64,000 bases of DNA, from assembly GCF_026167525.1 (NCBI RefSeq), contig NZ_CP110679.1:1-64000 (forward strand), written 5' to 3'. The notes beneath the pieces were generated by a model. The model had not been told where the DNA came from. It did no database searches and was given only the letters and a program-made list of their open reading frames with translations. Position numbers and translations under genes: made by a program. The DNA comes from Sphingomonas sp. M1-B02 (GTDB lineage: Bacteria; Pseudomonadota; Alphaproteobacteria; Sphingomonadales; Sphingomonadaceae). Each line of letters starts with the position of its first letter. Position 1 is the stretch's first letter. Of this stretch, positions 25,314-34,636 are shown piece after piece.

Positions 25314-26354
25314 ATGACCGCATCCCGTCACGTCCGCTCGCTGCTGCACGCCGCGCCCGTCTATGAAGGCGCGCTGGGCTCGGCGCGCGCAGTCACGGCC
25401 GATCACTTCTCGCTGCTCCAGCGCATGTCGATGCAGCGGCTGGTACTGACCGCCGGCACGATCCGTGAGCCGCATTGGTATGCCAATGCCAACGAACTTG
25501 CTTATTGCGTGTCGGGCGAGCTGCTGGTGTCGGTGCTCGACAATGCCGACTTGTTCGGATCGTTCACGATCGCGGCCGGCGAAATGTTCCACGTCCCGGT
25601 CGGGTCGCTGCACACGATCGAGAATATCGGCGACGGTGATGCCGAGTTGATCATCGTATTTGGCCACGAACGGCCGGAGGAATTCTCGCTCCACGCCGCG
25701 TTCGGCGCGATGACCGACGCCGTGCTCGGCAACACCTATACGCTGCCTGCGAGCGACTTTGCGTCGCTCAATCGCGACACCGGATCCGCCGTGCTGGTGC
25801 GCCGCGAGGCGCCGCCGCGGGTGGAGCCCTCCGCAGCGCTGCCCGATCCCCACAAGTTCGGGATTGCCGGTGAATCACCGCCCGTCAACTTGCCCTACGG
25901 CAGCGCCCGCGTGGCGCGTCTGCAGTTCTGGCCGGCGCTCAAAGATCTGTCGATGTATTCGGTGGTAGTGAAGGAAAACGGGATGCGCGAGCCGCATTGG
26001 CACCCGAACACCGCCGAGATGGGCTATGTCCATCAGGGGCGTGCGCGCATGTCGATCCTCGATCCCGACGGCAGCGTCGATACCTATGAACTCGAGCCGG
26101 GCGACGTCTATTTCATCCCGCGCTCCTATCCGCACCAGATCGAGGTGTTGAGCGACGAGGAGATCCATTTCCTGGTGTTCTTCGATCAGCCGACGCCGGG
26201 CGATATCGGCTATCGTGCCTCGACCACCTCCATCGCACCTGACGTGCTGGCGGCGACGTTCGGAATCGCCCCGGAGGCGGCGCCTGCCTGGCCGGTGACG
26301 CCGGTGGATCCGCTGATCGTCGAGCGGGTCAATCCCGTGGACCCGGTGGTGTGA
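25314..26354 (+). CDS. bicupin, oxalate-decarboxylase-like protein
   Basis: 346-aa protein with two cupin domains. The first metal motif is IREPHWYANANELAYCVSGE, in which one His is replaced compared with REPHWHPNTAEMGYVHQGR of the second. The second cupin therefore keeps the full H-W-H...E set and the first lacks one histidine. This is the oxalate decarboxylase/bicupin architecture, and activity on oxalate is possible but not shown. Start is ATG 25314 behind GAGAGGA. Its stop overlaps the DUF1275 start by 4 nt. Confidence 0.88.
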   Translation: MTASRHVRSLLHAAPVYEGALGSARAVTADHFSLLQRMSMQRLVLTAGTIREPHWYANANELAYCVSGELLVSVLDNADLFGSFTIAAGEMFHVPVGSLHTIENIGDGDAELIIVFGHERPEEFSLHAAFGAMTDAVLGNTYTLPASDFASLNRDTGSAVLVRREAPPRVEPSAALPDPHKFGIAGESPPVNLPYGSARVARLQFWPALKDLSMYSVVVKENGMREPHWHPNTAEMGYVHQGRARMSILDPDGSVDTYELEPGDVYFIPRSYPHQIEVLSDEEIHFLVFFDQPTPGDIGYRASTTSIAPDVLAATFGIAPEAAPAWPVTPVDPLIVERVNPVDPVV

Positions 26355-27040
26355 CCGGCGGCGCGCCGCTTCGCCATGCTGGGCTGATCCTGCCGCTCCT
26401 GTCGTTCGGGACGGGGGCGGCGGACGCCTTTGCCTTTACCGCCCTGGGAGGCATATTCACGGCCAACATGACCGGTAATGCGGTGCTCGCCGCGATCGTG
26501 ACTCGGCCCGACTATCTGGGGACCCTTGCCGGCGCCGCGACGGCACTGTGCAGCTTTGCGGCGGCGCTGTTCCTTGGGTTCCGCATCACGCGGCGGTCGG
26601 CGCAGGTGGCCGTCCCGGGCGTTGCCATGCTCATCGCGCTGAGCATGTCGGCCGGGTTCCTGATGCTGGTCACGTTGCTCTGGTGGTTCGCACCACTTTC
26701 CCGCGGTGTGCATATCGGCATGATTGCCGCATCGGCGGCGGCAATGGCGTTCCAGACAGTGGCCGCCAAGCGCGACGGTGTCCCGCGTGGCGCGACGACG
26801 ACGTATCTCACCGGCACGCTGACCGACGTCATCCAGGATATCGTGGAGCGAACCATATCGTGGCGAAGCATACGCTGGCTGCCGCTCCTGGCATTGCCGT
26901 TCGGGGCGGTGGTCGCCGTCGCGACCGGCATGCTTTGGCCGGATATGACGCCCTTGCTGCCGCTGGCGACGACGGGCGTTTCCATGGCGCTGATCGCGGC
27001 GCCACTGAATGGGAAGTCATGGCAGGGCCAACGCGCCTAA
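26351..27040 (+). CDS. DUF1275 (YoaK-like) membrane protein
   Basis: 229-aa membrane protein of the DUF1275 family. The signature is SFGTGAADAFAFTALGGIFTANMTGN, with six hydrophobic segments and AFQTVAAKRDGVPRGATTTYLTGTLTDV. Function is unknown. GTG start at 26351 overlaps the bicupin stop, so it is co-translated. It is convergent with mprF, with overlapping stops. Confidence 0.92.
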   Translation: MTGGAPLRHAGLILPLLSFGTGAADAFAFTALGGIFTANMTGNAVLAAIVTRPDYLGTLAGAATALCSFAAALFLGFRITRRSAQVAVPGVAMLIALSMSAGFLMLVTLLWWFAPLSRGVHIGMIAASAAAMAFQTVAAKRDGVPRGATTTYLTGTLTDVIQDIVERTISWRSIRWLPLLALPFGAVVAVATGMLWPDMTPLLPLATTGVSMALIAAPLNGKSWQGQRA

Positions 27041-29577
27041 GCCCTCGGCTCCGCGATCAGCGCGCCGATATCAGCGATGCCGTGGATCAGGGAAAGGCCG
27101 CCGGGGCCGGCGATAAACCGCGGCGCCCAGTGCGGGGAGAATTTGGCCTTATAGGCACGCAGGCCCCGGAAGCCGTAAAATCGCTCGCCATGGTTGAACA
27201 GCAGCGAGGCGGCCTTTGCCCACAGGGGCGAGAGCCGGCGAGGATCGATGCCCGACAATGGCGCCGCACCGAGCGAGAAACGCCGATATCCCCTGCTTTG
27301 TCCCCACAGCATGAGATGGACGAACAGGAAATCCATCGTGCCCGATGGCGAGTCATCGCGATGGCGCATCAGATCGAGCGAAAGTTCCGATTTGTCGGGT
27401 GTAGCCCAGATATTGGCAAAAGCGACGGCGCGGTCATTCTGGCGCACGACTGCGATGTCGAACTGGGCGAGATAGGCGGGATCGAACCGACCCAGGCTGA
27501 AGCTTTTTTCCTGATGGCCTTTGCTTGCCAGCCATTGGTCGGAGATTGACCTGAGCTCGGGCAGGATCTCGCACGTTTGCGATGCGGGGATGACTTCGAA
27601 GCGGGCGCCTCCGCGGGCCAGCCGCCGCTCCGCCTGACGCAGCCCGCTCGCCGCGGAGCCCTCGAGCGTGAAGCCGGCGAGCGATACCTGGGCCTCCTCT
27701 CCGCACTTGATGATGTGCAGGCCGAGCTCGATCGCGAGTGGCAGCACCGCGTCGCTGATCTGATAGAGGAGCAGGCGCCCTTGCGCGGCGTCCGCCATCG
27801 TTCGGATCGACCATAGCAGTTCAGGCCAGCGGTCGCGCGGCCCGACCGGATCGCCCATCACGATCCAGCTCCTGCCCTTGACCTGATACATGAGAAATGC
27901 GTCGCGATCGTCACTGTTGAGAAAGCGCTTGTCCCCGGTCAGCGCCAGCATCGCGTCGGTCCGGTCGGCAGATGCCAAGGCACGTGCGAGTATCTCGGGG
28001 TCGATGGCGCCGCCTGTCGGCGCGGGCTCGGCCGGCGCCAATAACCGCCAGATACACGCTGCGACCAGCACGACCGCCGCCGCCACCATCGCGCGCAGAA
28101 AACGCGGCGCATTGCCCGACCAGGCGAATTCCCACCAAAGCGAGTCTTGATAATCGACGTGGCGATAGGCGAACAGGCCGAGCCAGATCGACAGCCCGAA
28201 CGCTATCGCAATGCCGCCCAGCCAGCTTGGCGAAAGCGGCGCGCTGGTCAGCGCAGTGTGCCTGTAGAAAGCCGGGCGGGTCCATTGGAGCATCCCGGCA
28301 ATGCCCAGAAGGACGATCGCCTCCTCGATGTCCAGGCCCTTTGCCAGCGAGAACAGGGCGCCGGCGATCAACAGTGCGCGAACTGCCAGCCAGGCGCCGT
28401 CGAGCCGGCGATACAGGCCGGGAGCAAGGATCAATAACGCCGTCCCTACAAGGCTGGCGGCGATGTGCGAAGCTTCGACGAAGGGAAGCGGCACGACATT
28501 CCGTAGTTCCGACAGCCGCTCCGGGAGAGGCGGGAGCGCGCCCGAGAGCAGCAGGAGCACGCCGCCGACGAAAGTGAGCGCGCTGAGCAGCAACGGCGCA
28601 AGGCTCGTCGCAACGGCTTGGGCGTCTGCGATCCGCAGCGCGGCGCTATTGCGCAGCTGACGGCCCTCACGCACCGTGAACAGCATCACCGCTAGCCCGA
28701 GCGGCAATAGATAATAGATTGCGCGATATGCGAAGAGCGATGCCAGCAAGGCGGCGCGGTCGCCCGGAACGATTGCGAGTATCGTGGCTTCGAAAACGCC
28801 GATTCCGCCCGGCACATGGCTGACTAGCGACACGAGCAGCGCCAGCGAATAAGCGAGCATGAAGGCCGGCAGCATTGCGGCGTCCGCCCCTGGGAGCAGC
28901 ACGAACAGCGCACCGCTGGCAGCCCCGAGATCTAGGATCGACACGCCGATCTGGGCAATCGCCTGACCTGGTGTCGGGACCGGCACGCTCCACTGTCGAA
29001 AGCCGATACCGCGAAGGCCGAGAGCCGAAGCCAGGGGCAGCGCAAAGACCGCTGCCATCATCGAGCAACCGGCGACCAGAACCGCAATGGGCGACAAACT
29101 CAGGCCGCCGATGGTCAGCGGACCGGAGGACAATAGCAAGCCGGTGCCCGCCACTACCAGGATCCCCAGCGAAAAGGTTGTCCCGGCAATGACGACGATC
29201 CGAGCGACATCGGCGGCATCGAGACCGGCGGCATGATAGACGCGGTAGCGCGCCGAACCGCCAGTCAGCGCCGAAAATCCGAGATTGTGGCTGAGCGCAT
29301 AGCTCGAGAAGGAAGCGAGTGCTGCTGTGCGCCACGCCAAGGGATGGCGGATGATCCTAAGTGCAAGCACATCGTAAAATGTCAGCGCGAGATAGCTCAC
29401 TGCAGTGAGCGCCAGTGCCAGCGCGATATTGCCGGAAGGGATGGCGCGGAATGCAACGCGCGCGGCGTGCAGACTCACGGTTTGAGTGAGGTGGTGCAGC
29501 GTAGTGAGCGCCAATGCGGCGATCGCGACGATGATGGCAGCGGTGAGAGGAGCGCGGTACCGCGCCAGCCATGCCAT
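27037..29577 (-). CDS. mprF: MprF-like phosphatidylglycerol lysyltransferase/flippase
   Basis: 846-aa bifunctional membrane protein. The N-terminal about 510 residues hold about 13-14 membrane helices (flippase part: SYALSHNLGFSALTGGSARYRVY, FEATILAIVP). The C-terminal domain (about 520-846) is the GNAT-fold aminoacyl-PG synthase (SWIVMGDPVGPR, KGHQEKSFSLGRFD, GTMDFLFVHLM). It transfers an amino acid, usually lysine, from charged tRNA to phosphatidylglycerol and exposes the lipid on the outer leaflet, lowering sensitivity to cationic peptides. It is 3 nt after DUF2147 and in one run with the AcvB-like gene. Confidence 0.93.
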   Translation of the reverse strand: MAWLARYRAPLTAAIIVAIAALALTTLHHLTQTVSLHAARVAFRAIPSGNIALALALTAVSYLALTFYDVLALRIIRHPLAWRTAALASFSSYALSHNLGFSALTGGSARYRVYHAAGLDAADVARIVVIAGTTFSLGILVVAGTGLLLSSGPLTIGGLSLSPIAVLVAGCSMMAAVFALPLASALGLRGIGFRQWSVPVPTPGQAIAQIGVSILDLGAASGALFVLLPGADAAMLPAFMLAYSLALLVSLVSHVPGGIGVFEATILAIVPGDRAALLASLFAYRAIYYLLPLGLAVMLFTVREGRQLRNSAALRIADAQAVATSLAPLLLSALTFVGGVLLLLSGALPPLPERLSELRNVVPLPFVEASHIAASLVGTALLILAPGLYRRLDGAWLAVRALLIAGALFSLAKGLDIEEAIVLLGIAGMLQWTRPAFYRHTALTSAPLSPSWLGGIAIAFGLSIWLGLFAYRHVDYQDSLWWEFAWSGNAPRFLRAMVAAAVVLVAACIWRLLAPAEPAPTGGAIDPEILARALASADRTDAMLALTGDKRFLNSDDRDAFLMYQVKGRSWIVMGDPVGPRDRWPELLWSIRTMADAAQGRLLLYQISDAVLPLAIELGLHIIKCGEEAQVSLAGFTLEGSAASGLRQAERRLARGGARFEVIPASQTCEILPELRSISDQWLASKGHQEKSFSLGRFDPAYLAQFDIAVVRQNDRAVAFANIWATPDKSELSLDLMRHRDDSPSGTMDFLFVHLMLWGQSRGYRRFSLGAAPLSGIDPRRLSPLWAKAASLLFNHGERFYGFRGLRAYKAKFSPHWAPRFIAGPGGLSLIHGIADIGALIAEPRA

Positions 29578-29580
29578 GAA

Positions 29581-30000
29581 TCAGGTCCCCGGCGCTTCGC
29601 TGATACGCTGCCAGATCTGAGCCTTGCAGAGTAGCCTGCCCAGCATGCATCCCTTGATCCGCAACGTGTTTGAGCCGATTGCGGTCATTGTCGAGGCGAA
29701 GCGCGCACCACGGTCAGGCACGAACACCCGGCCGGCCCAGCTGCCATCGCTCTGGAGGCTGTAGTTTTCCAGCAACTCGGTGCCGATTAGCCTATCGACT
29801 CCGTGCTTGCGCGCATCTTCCGCCGCGTCGCGGCTGGCCCATATCACCCGCCCGCACACTTTGTTGGCACAAGGCAGGATTTCGACCGCGACGCTGCGAC
29901 GCGGATTTATCCATAACCCCGTAACCGGATTAGTGGGGGCCGCGATCCCCGGAAGGGGGACAATCGCCATTGCCAGCGCGACGCTTATTGCCCGGTTCAT
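29581..30000 (-). CDS. DUF2147 exported protein
   Basis: 139-aa protein with a signal peptide (AISVALAMAIVPLPGIAAP) and a DUF2147 domain (TNPVTGLWINPRRSVAVEILPC, VCGRVIWAS, LLENYSLQSDGSWAGRVF). Function is unknown; family members are small periplasmic proteins. Start is ATG 30000. It lies between the AcvB-like and MprF genes and is likely in their operon. Confidence 0.88.
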   Translation of the reverse strand: MNRAISVALAMAIVPLPGIAAPTNPVTGLWINPRRSVAVEILPCANKVCGRVIWASRDAAEDARKHGVDRLIGTELLENYSLQSDGSWAGRVFVPDRGARFASTMTAIGSNTLRIKGCMLGRLLCKAQIWQRISEAPGT

Positions 30001-30013
30001 GGTCTCGCACCCT

Positions 30014-30799
30014 TCAGTCCGCAAAGCCTGAAACGCAGGTTACGTCGCGCACTGCGCAGGCGATTGCACGCAGCAACACGGTGCCGACCGCTCCGGCGTC
30101 CCGGTCAAGCATATGCCCGCCGGGAAGCTCTACATGCCAGACATTGGTCTGATGCAATTGCGGGCACAGGCTGCTGCGCTCGAGCTTCCCCTGAATGCAG
30201 ACCGCCGGCACCCAATCGAGTCGGCGGGCGGTAGGCAGTGCGGGGGTCTCCGGCTCGTTCAGGCTGAGCATTGCTTGCGGGGAAGCACGGTAGATCACGG
30301 TGTCTCCCGGCACGACTAAGGCGACCAGCGTGACATGCTTGCGCGATGCCTCGTTCAGTCCGGGGAGGCCGGCCTGAAGCATGTCGGCGCCGAAGGATTG
30401 CCCAATCAGTGCCACCCGGTCGATACCCGGCAGCGCGAGTGCACGGCGGGTCGCTTCGGCAATGAGCGCTCGGTTTTCGGCCGGAGAGCGCCGGTTGCGG
30501 AAGAAGACGAGGGAGTTCACGCCGATCACCGGGATGCCGTTATCGGCAAGCCGGTTGGCGATCTGCGGGCCCATGCCGACTCGAAATCCCATGTCTCCCG
30601 ACAGAAATACGGCCGCCAAGCCGGGCGCAGCTGCATCACGATGCGTGTTCGCGGGGGTTAGCGAAAACACCGGCCCCCCGAAATAGCCGATGAATGCGAG
30701 AAAGCCGACAAAGGCGAAGCTCAGGCCGAACGCCGCCATGACGGCCAGCCAAGGGCGCAGCGCCAGCCGGATATTTTGCGTTGCCGATCGCATTGGCAT
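30014..30799 (-). CDS. AcvB/VirJ-like hydrolase
   Basis: 261-aa protein with an N-terminal membrane anchor (residues 14-42) and a VirJ/AcvB alpha/beta-hydrolase domain: LAAVFLSGDMGFR, IPVIGVNSLVFFRNRRSP, nucleophile elbow LIGQSFGADML, and PGGHMLDRD with the catalytic His. In Agrobacterium, AcvB hydrolyses lysyl-phosphatidylglycerol and is encoded with the MprF homologue LpiA. The same pairing here supports that activity. It is first of the acvB / DUF2147 / mprF run. Confidence 0.87.
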   Translation of the reverse strand: MPMRSATQNIRLALRPWLAVMAAFGLSFAFVGFLAFIGYFGGPVFSLTPANTHRDAAAPGLAAVFLSGDMGFRVGMGPQIANRLADNGIPVIGVNSLVFFRNRRSPAENRALIAEATRRALALPGIDRVALIGQSFGADMLQAGLPGLNEASRKHVTLVALVVPGDTVIYRASPQAMLSLNEPETPALPTARRLDWVPAVCIQGKLERSSLCPQLHQTNVWHVELPGGHMLDRDAGAVGTVLLRAIACAVRDVTCVSGFAD

Positions 30800-30869
30800 G
30801 GATTGCTACTCCGGACCGACGCCGCGCCAAGCGCGCGAGGCTTGGGATGAACGCTGGACTGGAAGTTCC

Positions 30870-31757
30870 TCATTTGAAGACATAGCTGACACCAAGCGCG
30901 CCAGTCCATTGCCCGCTGCTCCCGGCGATCGCGACGATCGGCGAGCGCTTCGTGTCTCCCACTAATCGCGTATAGCCGCCCATTCCGACGAGGGACCATC
31001 CGCGCCGCAGATCGCCAGACAGCGACTGCAGCCCGGTCAAAACGACCCCGATATCCTGCAACCCGCCTTTCGCGGCAAAACGCGGAAGCCCGCTCGCCAC
31101 GCTGCCCGCGGGCGACACATCGAAATAATATGCGGCGTATTTGTCGCCGACAATGTCGGCGGTGAACCGCACATCCAGATAGGTCCGCTTGCTGAGCGGC
31201 GTGCCATATTCGAGCGACGGCGTGACGATGTAGCTGCGATGCGCGCCGGCGACATCCTTTTGCCATGAGATGCCGAAGGCCAGCACGTCATAGGCGCTGG
31301 TCGCCACTCCGGTCTTGGCAACGCCCGCGTAGCCACCGATCTCGACCGCGCGTTTGCGCTTGCCGAGGGCGTTGACGCGAGCGTTGCTGCGGCCATGCAG
31401 GCGCGTAGTCCGATCGAGATTGACGCCGATCAACGGCCCCAGCTGGAATTCGATCGACTTGCCGTTGTCACGCACCACATCCACTTCGGTCGCGGTGCCG
31501 ACTGTCTCGAAATTGAATCCCGCGACGGTGCCGCGTAACTGGATCGCCGGAATTATCTTATAGTCTTTTCCGCCGACATAGCTCGGCACGGCCGCACCTG
31601 CGACGAAGATCCTGACATTGTCGGGATCCGGGGAGAGGTTTTCAGCATCCTGTTGCGCATAGGCGGGCGCCGCGGTCATCAAGGCAGCAGCCGATAACCG
31701 CCGCGCCCAACCGAGCGCACTCCGAGTGCGAACGGCCAGGCTGGCGCCCTCGGTCAC
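30870..31757 (-). CDS. MipA/OmpV family outer-membrane protein
   Basis: 295-aa beta-barrel protein with a signal peptide ending APAYAQ. MipA/OmpV hallmarks are AVPSYVGGKDYKIIPAIQLRG near the N-terminus, YYFDVSPAGSVASGLPRFAAKGG, and a C-terminal aromatic (GVSYVFK). MipA scaffolds murein synthases in E. coli, and others are adhesion or porin-like. Its start overlaps the upstream lipoprotein stop by 4 nt. It lies 70 nt upstream of the acvB-like gene. Confidence 0.85.
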   Translation of the reverse strand: MTEGASLAVRTRSALGWARRLSAAALMTAAPAYAQQDAENLSPDPDNVRIFVAGAAVPSYVGGKDYKIIPAIQLRGTVAGFNFETVGTATEVDVVRDNGKSIEFQLGPLIGVNLDRTTRLHGRSNARVNALGKRKRAVEIGGYAGVAKTGVATSAYDVLAFGISWQKDVAGAHRSYIVTPSLEYGTPLSKRTYLDVRFTADIVGDKYAAYYFDVSPAGSVASGLPRFAAKGGLQDIGVVLTGLQSLSGDLRRGWSLVGMGGYTRLVGDTKRSPIVAIAGSSGQWTGALGVSYVFK

Positions 31758-32476
31758 TTGGCGAAGGTGTAGGGAATGGTGAGCGATCCAAGGTTTGCCC
31801 CGGTCACCGACACCAATGACGCGTCGAAGCTGATATCGCCCTTCTGGTTGCCGACATGCTTGAAATACAGCCAGCCCTGCAGCGAGCCGCCGGGATCGAG
31901 GACCCCTTCGGGCAGCACGTTGCGCGACATCGTCGGCGTCGGCAGCTTGACGGTGGTAATACCGGAAAACGCCGCGTCATAATCGTCCCAACCGTAGCGG
32001 CCATAGCCATAGCGGAACGGCCCGCCGAAGGGCGCGATGCCCGGATAGATGCCGCCGTAATAAGGCGCGACGCGAAATCCGCGGTGGAGGAATAGAGGGG
32101 AGCTGATCCGGTCATATCCGGGAACCGGCGCCGTTGCCGTGGCGTCGATCTTGCGCAGGGGTAGGGCCGGGTAGACAGTGCCGTCCGCCCCGACCAGCTT
32201 GAAATCGCTGTAGCGGATCAGCACCGTGCTGGAGCCGTGGTTGGTGATGTCGACCTTAACCGGCGTGACCGCGTTTTCGATGTCCACAACGCCTGGAAAA
32301 TCCGGAGTCATCGTAACGATTTGGACGCCGCCAGCACTGGCGGTGGCGCCGCCCCCGGCGGCGGGGAGCGCGTCTGCGGCGGGTTCGAGGGTCGCCGTGC
32401 AACTCGCCAATACGGCCGCGGGTGCCGTGACGAGTAGGACCGTCCCGAGGGTGTTACGCCATGCTGAAGTCGTCAT
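31754..32476 (-). CDS. uncharacterised lipoprotein
   Basis: 240-aa lipoprotein with lipobox VLASC. After an Ala/Gly-rich linker comes a domain with an immunoglobulin-like feel (VTPVKVDITNHGSSTVLIRYSDFKLVG), a Tyr/Gly-rich patch (YGYGRYGWDD) and GSLQGWLYFKHVGNQKGDISF. The family is not recognised. It is translationally coupled to the MipA/OmpV gene downstream, so it may be an outer-membrane accessory factor. Confidence 0.75.
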   Translation of the reverse strand: MTTSAWRNTLGTVLLVTAPAAVLASCTATLEPAADALPAAGGGATASAGGVQIVTMTPDFPGVVDIENAVTPVKVDITNHGSSTVLIRYSDFKLVGADGTVYPALPLRKIDATATAPVPGYDRISSPLFLHRGFRVAPYYGGIYPGIAPFGGPFRYGYGRYGWDDYDAAFSGITTVKLPTPTMSRNVLPEGVLDPGGSLQGWLYFKHVGNQKGDISFDASLVSVTGANLGSLTIPYTFAK

Positions 32477-32834
32477 CGCTTTTCCTTCGTCTGCTTCGAC
32501 GGCATGGTCGGCGATGCGGCAGACGAGCGCTATTCAGCCGTTGGTATGATCATTCCAAAGTATGGTCATGAGGAATGAAGGGGTGACGCGCTTGTGCTTG
32601 GGCGGCTGGCATACGACCTTCTTGAGTCACTTGGGTCTTCCAGCAAGGCTGAGGAAGGGCCTGGCGGCTTCGGGCCGTCGAATGCAAAGCTGCCCGAATA
32701 GACGCAAACAGCCGCATATGGTCGCGAATGCTACCATATGCGGCTGATCGACTTCATGGCCAATGACGGCCCGGCCCATCTCAGCGAAAGATGCCGAACT
32801 GGGCCGCGCATCGCGCTTCGGCTGCGATCCGTGG
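32477..32834. other. intergenic region with inverted repeats
   Basis: No gene is supported. TCATTCC...GGAATGA (32550-32578) surrounds CCAAAGTATGG, similar to the half-sites seen upstream of other genes. A long perfect palindrome lies at 32709-32746 (separate entry). The rest is featureless. Confidence 0.4.
32709..32746. repeat. 14-bp-arm perfect inverted repeat
   Basis: CAGCCGCATATGGT and ACCATATGCGGCTG are exact reverse complements separated by 10 nt. There is no T-run after it, so it is not a classic terminator. It could be an operator or an RNA hairpin, about 90 bp from the stop of the HdeA-like gene. Confidence 0.7.
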
Positions 32835-33188
32835 TCAAAGCCGGCGTAGATCCGCGCGGATACGCTGCAAGAGCGTGAGTTGGGGCGTCGTCCGGCAGGT
32901 CTTCTGGATTACCGGCACGAGTCGGGCGATGCCCGCCACGTCGAGCACCGCATCCTCCGGCTTCTTCGCCTTGTCGTATCCGATGGCATAGGAGATCGCC
33001 TGCGGCCTGAAATCTTCGCGCAGCGCCAGGAATTCGCGGCAGGTGACCTTTTCGATCTGCTTGCCGTTGCGTTCAATGCGCGTCGTCGTGATGACGCCAT
33101 TGCGCGCGGAGGTCGTCGATTGCGCGGCGGCTGATACCGCGCCAATCAGGCAGGCGAACAGCGAAAGGCTGGTAGTGATAGTCTTCAT
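32835..33188 (-). CDS. HdeA-like small exported protein
   Basis: 117-aa protein with a signal peptide (TTSLSLFACLIGAVSAAAQ). The mature part has two cysteines spaced as in HdeA-type acid chaperones (KVTCREFLALREDFRPQAISYA ... EDAVLDVAGIARLVPVIQKTC). HdeA/HdeB protect periplasmic proteins at low pH. Similarity is partial, so the acid-chaperone role is probable, not certain. Close to the mprF/acvB acid-tolerance genes. Confidence 0.65.
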   Translation of the reverse strand: MKTITTSLSLFACLIGAVSAAAQSTTSARNGVITTTRIERNGKQIEKVTCREFLALREDFRPQAISYAIGYDKAKKPEDAVLDVAGIARLVPVIQKTCRTTPQLTLLQRIRADLRRL

Positions 33189-33233
33189 GATAGGCTCCAG
33201 TCTGGCTGGTGGTTGATTGACTGCAGGGCCGCA

Positions 33234-33533
33234 TCAGCGCTGGCGGCAGTTGTCCCGCCGCTTGGCGTTGCACAGCGGATAGGAGCGCGGCGGCGGCGGT
33301 GGATATGCCTCGGTCGGCGTGAGCGCCTGGGGAACGAAGACTATGTGCGTGCCCGGGGCAATGTTGGCAGGCAACATCGGCTTGGCGGGTTCGTAGCCAC
33401 CCGGCGTTTCCCTAGCTTCGAATCCGTCGGGATCGGTGAACACCTGGGTCCCAGGACTGGCATCTTGTGCTTTGGATTGGGTGGCGGACACCGCGAGGGC
33501 GGCCGACGCGGCGATCAGAATGGCGATGTGCAT
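33234..33533 (-). CDS. small exported protein, unknown
   Basis: 99-aa protein with a signal peptide (HIAILIAASAALAVSATQSKAQ) and a Pro-rich C-terminal half (TPTEAYPPPPPRSYPLCNAK) with two Cys. Start is ATG 33533 with AGGAG upstream. No family recognised. It is one of three small envelope proteins in a row on the minus strand. Confidence 0.65.
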   Translation of the reverse strand: MHIAILIAASAALAVSATQSKAQDASPGTQVFTDPDGFEARETPGGYEPAKPMLPANIAPGTHIVFVPQALTPTEAYPPPPPRSYPLCNAKRRDNCRQR

Positions 33534-33613
33534 AACTGTCTCCTCTTTCCAGCGGGGCCGGCGCCTCCTTGTCGGGAGCGCTGGCCCCGCGTTCCGGGTC
33601 GCGAGTTCGATGA

Positions 33614-34222
33614 TCAGAAGCGGTAGCCGACGCCAGCCAGCACCTGGTTCTGGTGGACATGACGGCGCCAAGCCTTGTGCTTCCAGCCCGAATATTGGTA
33701 CGCTCCGGTCAGATAGATTTGCGAGGTGACGGCATATTCGGCGCCGCCGCCGAGCCGAAAGCCGCCAATGTCGCGCGCGACGTCGAGATTGCGCACCGGT
33801 CCAACCGTCAGGTCGCGATATCGGTCCGAAAACCGCGCATTGGTGTATCCGCCCAAGCCGAAGACCAGCAGCTGCGGTGACGCGACATAACCAAGGCGAA
33901 GGCCGACATAGAGGTCGCGGTCCGAGCGCTGGCAGATCCGCGCCGTGGGGCCGCCAACCGGATGGAGCCGGCAGTGCTTTTGAGTCGAATCCGATACCTT
34001 GACCTCGGGTCCAAAGCGCACCGGGCCGCTGGCCACGTCATAGCCCAGCGAGGCGCCGTAGGTGAAACCGTCGCTGCCCCGATGGTCCCCGCCGCCAAGG
34101 CGCGACCAACCACCTTCGACGCCCACGCGGGCGCCGGAAAACGGCTGGTCCTGGGCCGATGCTTGGCCGATAGCCAATACCGACGCGGACGTTGCGATTG
34201 CGATTGCGATAATCCTGTTCAT
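33614..34222 (-). CDS. outer-membrane beta-barrel protein
   Basis: 202-aa protein with a signal peptide ending GQASAQ. It has alternating-hydrophobicity strands (GARVGVEGGWSRLGG, FTYGASLGYDV, LYVGLRLGYVA, YLTGAYQYSGWKH) and a C-terminal aromatic GVGYRF, typical of OmpA/Opa-like 8-stranded porin-fold proteins. Start is ATG 34222 with GGAGGA 5 nt upstream. A consensus TATAAT lies on the minus strand at 34266-34271. Confidence 0.8.
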   Translation of the reverse strand: MNRIIAIAIATSASVLAIGQASAQDQPFSGARVGVEGGWSRLGGGDHRGSDGFTYGASLGYDVASGPVRFGPEVKVSDSTQKHCRLHPVGGPTARICQRSDRDLYVGLRLGYVASPQLLVFGLGGYTNARFSDRYRDLTVGPVRNLDVARDIGGFRLGGGAEYAVTSQIYLTGAYQYSGWKHKAWRRHVHQNQVLAGVGYRF

Positions 34223-34311
34223 GATGTCCTCCATGATCCTTAAAGAATAGGTTTGGATCATTGTCATTATAGGCGCACCGCCGGCCGCGGATCATCAATA
34301 CAGTCGTATGA

Positions 34312-34327
34312 TATACCTTGGTTTACC
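34312..34327 (-). promoter_or_regulatory. StyR-box-like site upstream of outer-membrane protein gene
   Basis: GGTAAACCAAGGTATA on the minus strand, 13 of 15 positions like TAAACCATGGTTTAT. It lies 40 bp upstream of TATAAT (34266-34271), a spacing fitting an activator site. Confidence 0.4.
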
Positions 34328-34636
34328 GGGAGAGGGGATTCTCGGGACCAGCCACGTGAAGTCAAGATATTCGGTCCGAAGATGGATGCTATTGCATGCA
34401 TATCGGTTCATGCGCGACAGAGCGGCCATCAATACTGATTTTGAGATGATGTACAGGCGTAGCGCCGGGCCGGGACCGCCGTGGCCGAAAATTGTTTCCC
34501 CCCGCGCGGCGGAGACAGAAGGGGCCAATCGCTTGGCTTTATCGCCGCCAAAGTCCTTCCCGCGAATGCTTGGCTGTAGATTGGCAATTGCCGGCGCTGG
34601 CCTTCCTCCGGCAACCGCAGTCGTGGGCCAACAAGC

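Noticed and set aside
32562..32747. 61-aa plus-strand frame over the 32.7-kb palindrome
   Set aside because: No ribosome site, no similarity, and it runs through the inverted repeat.
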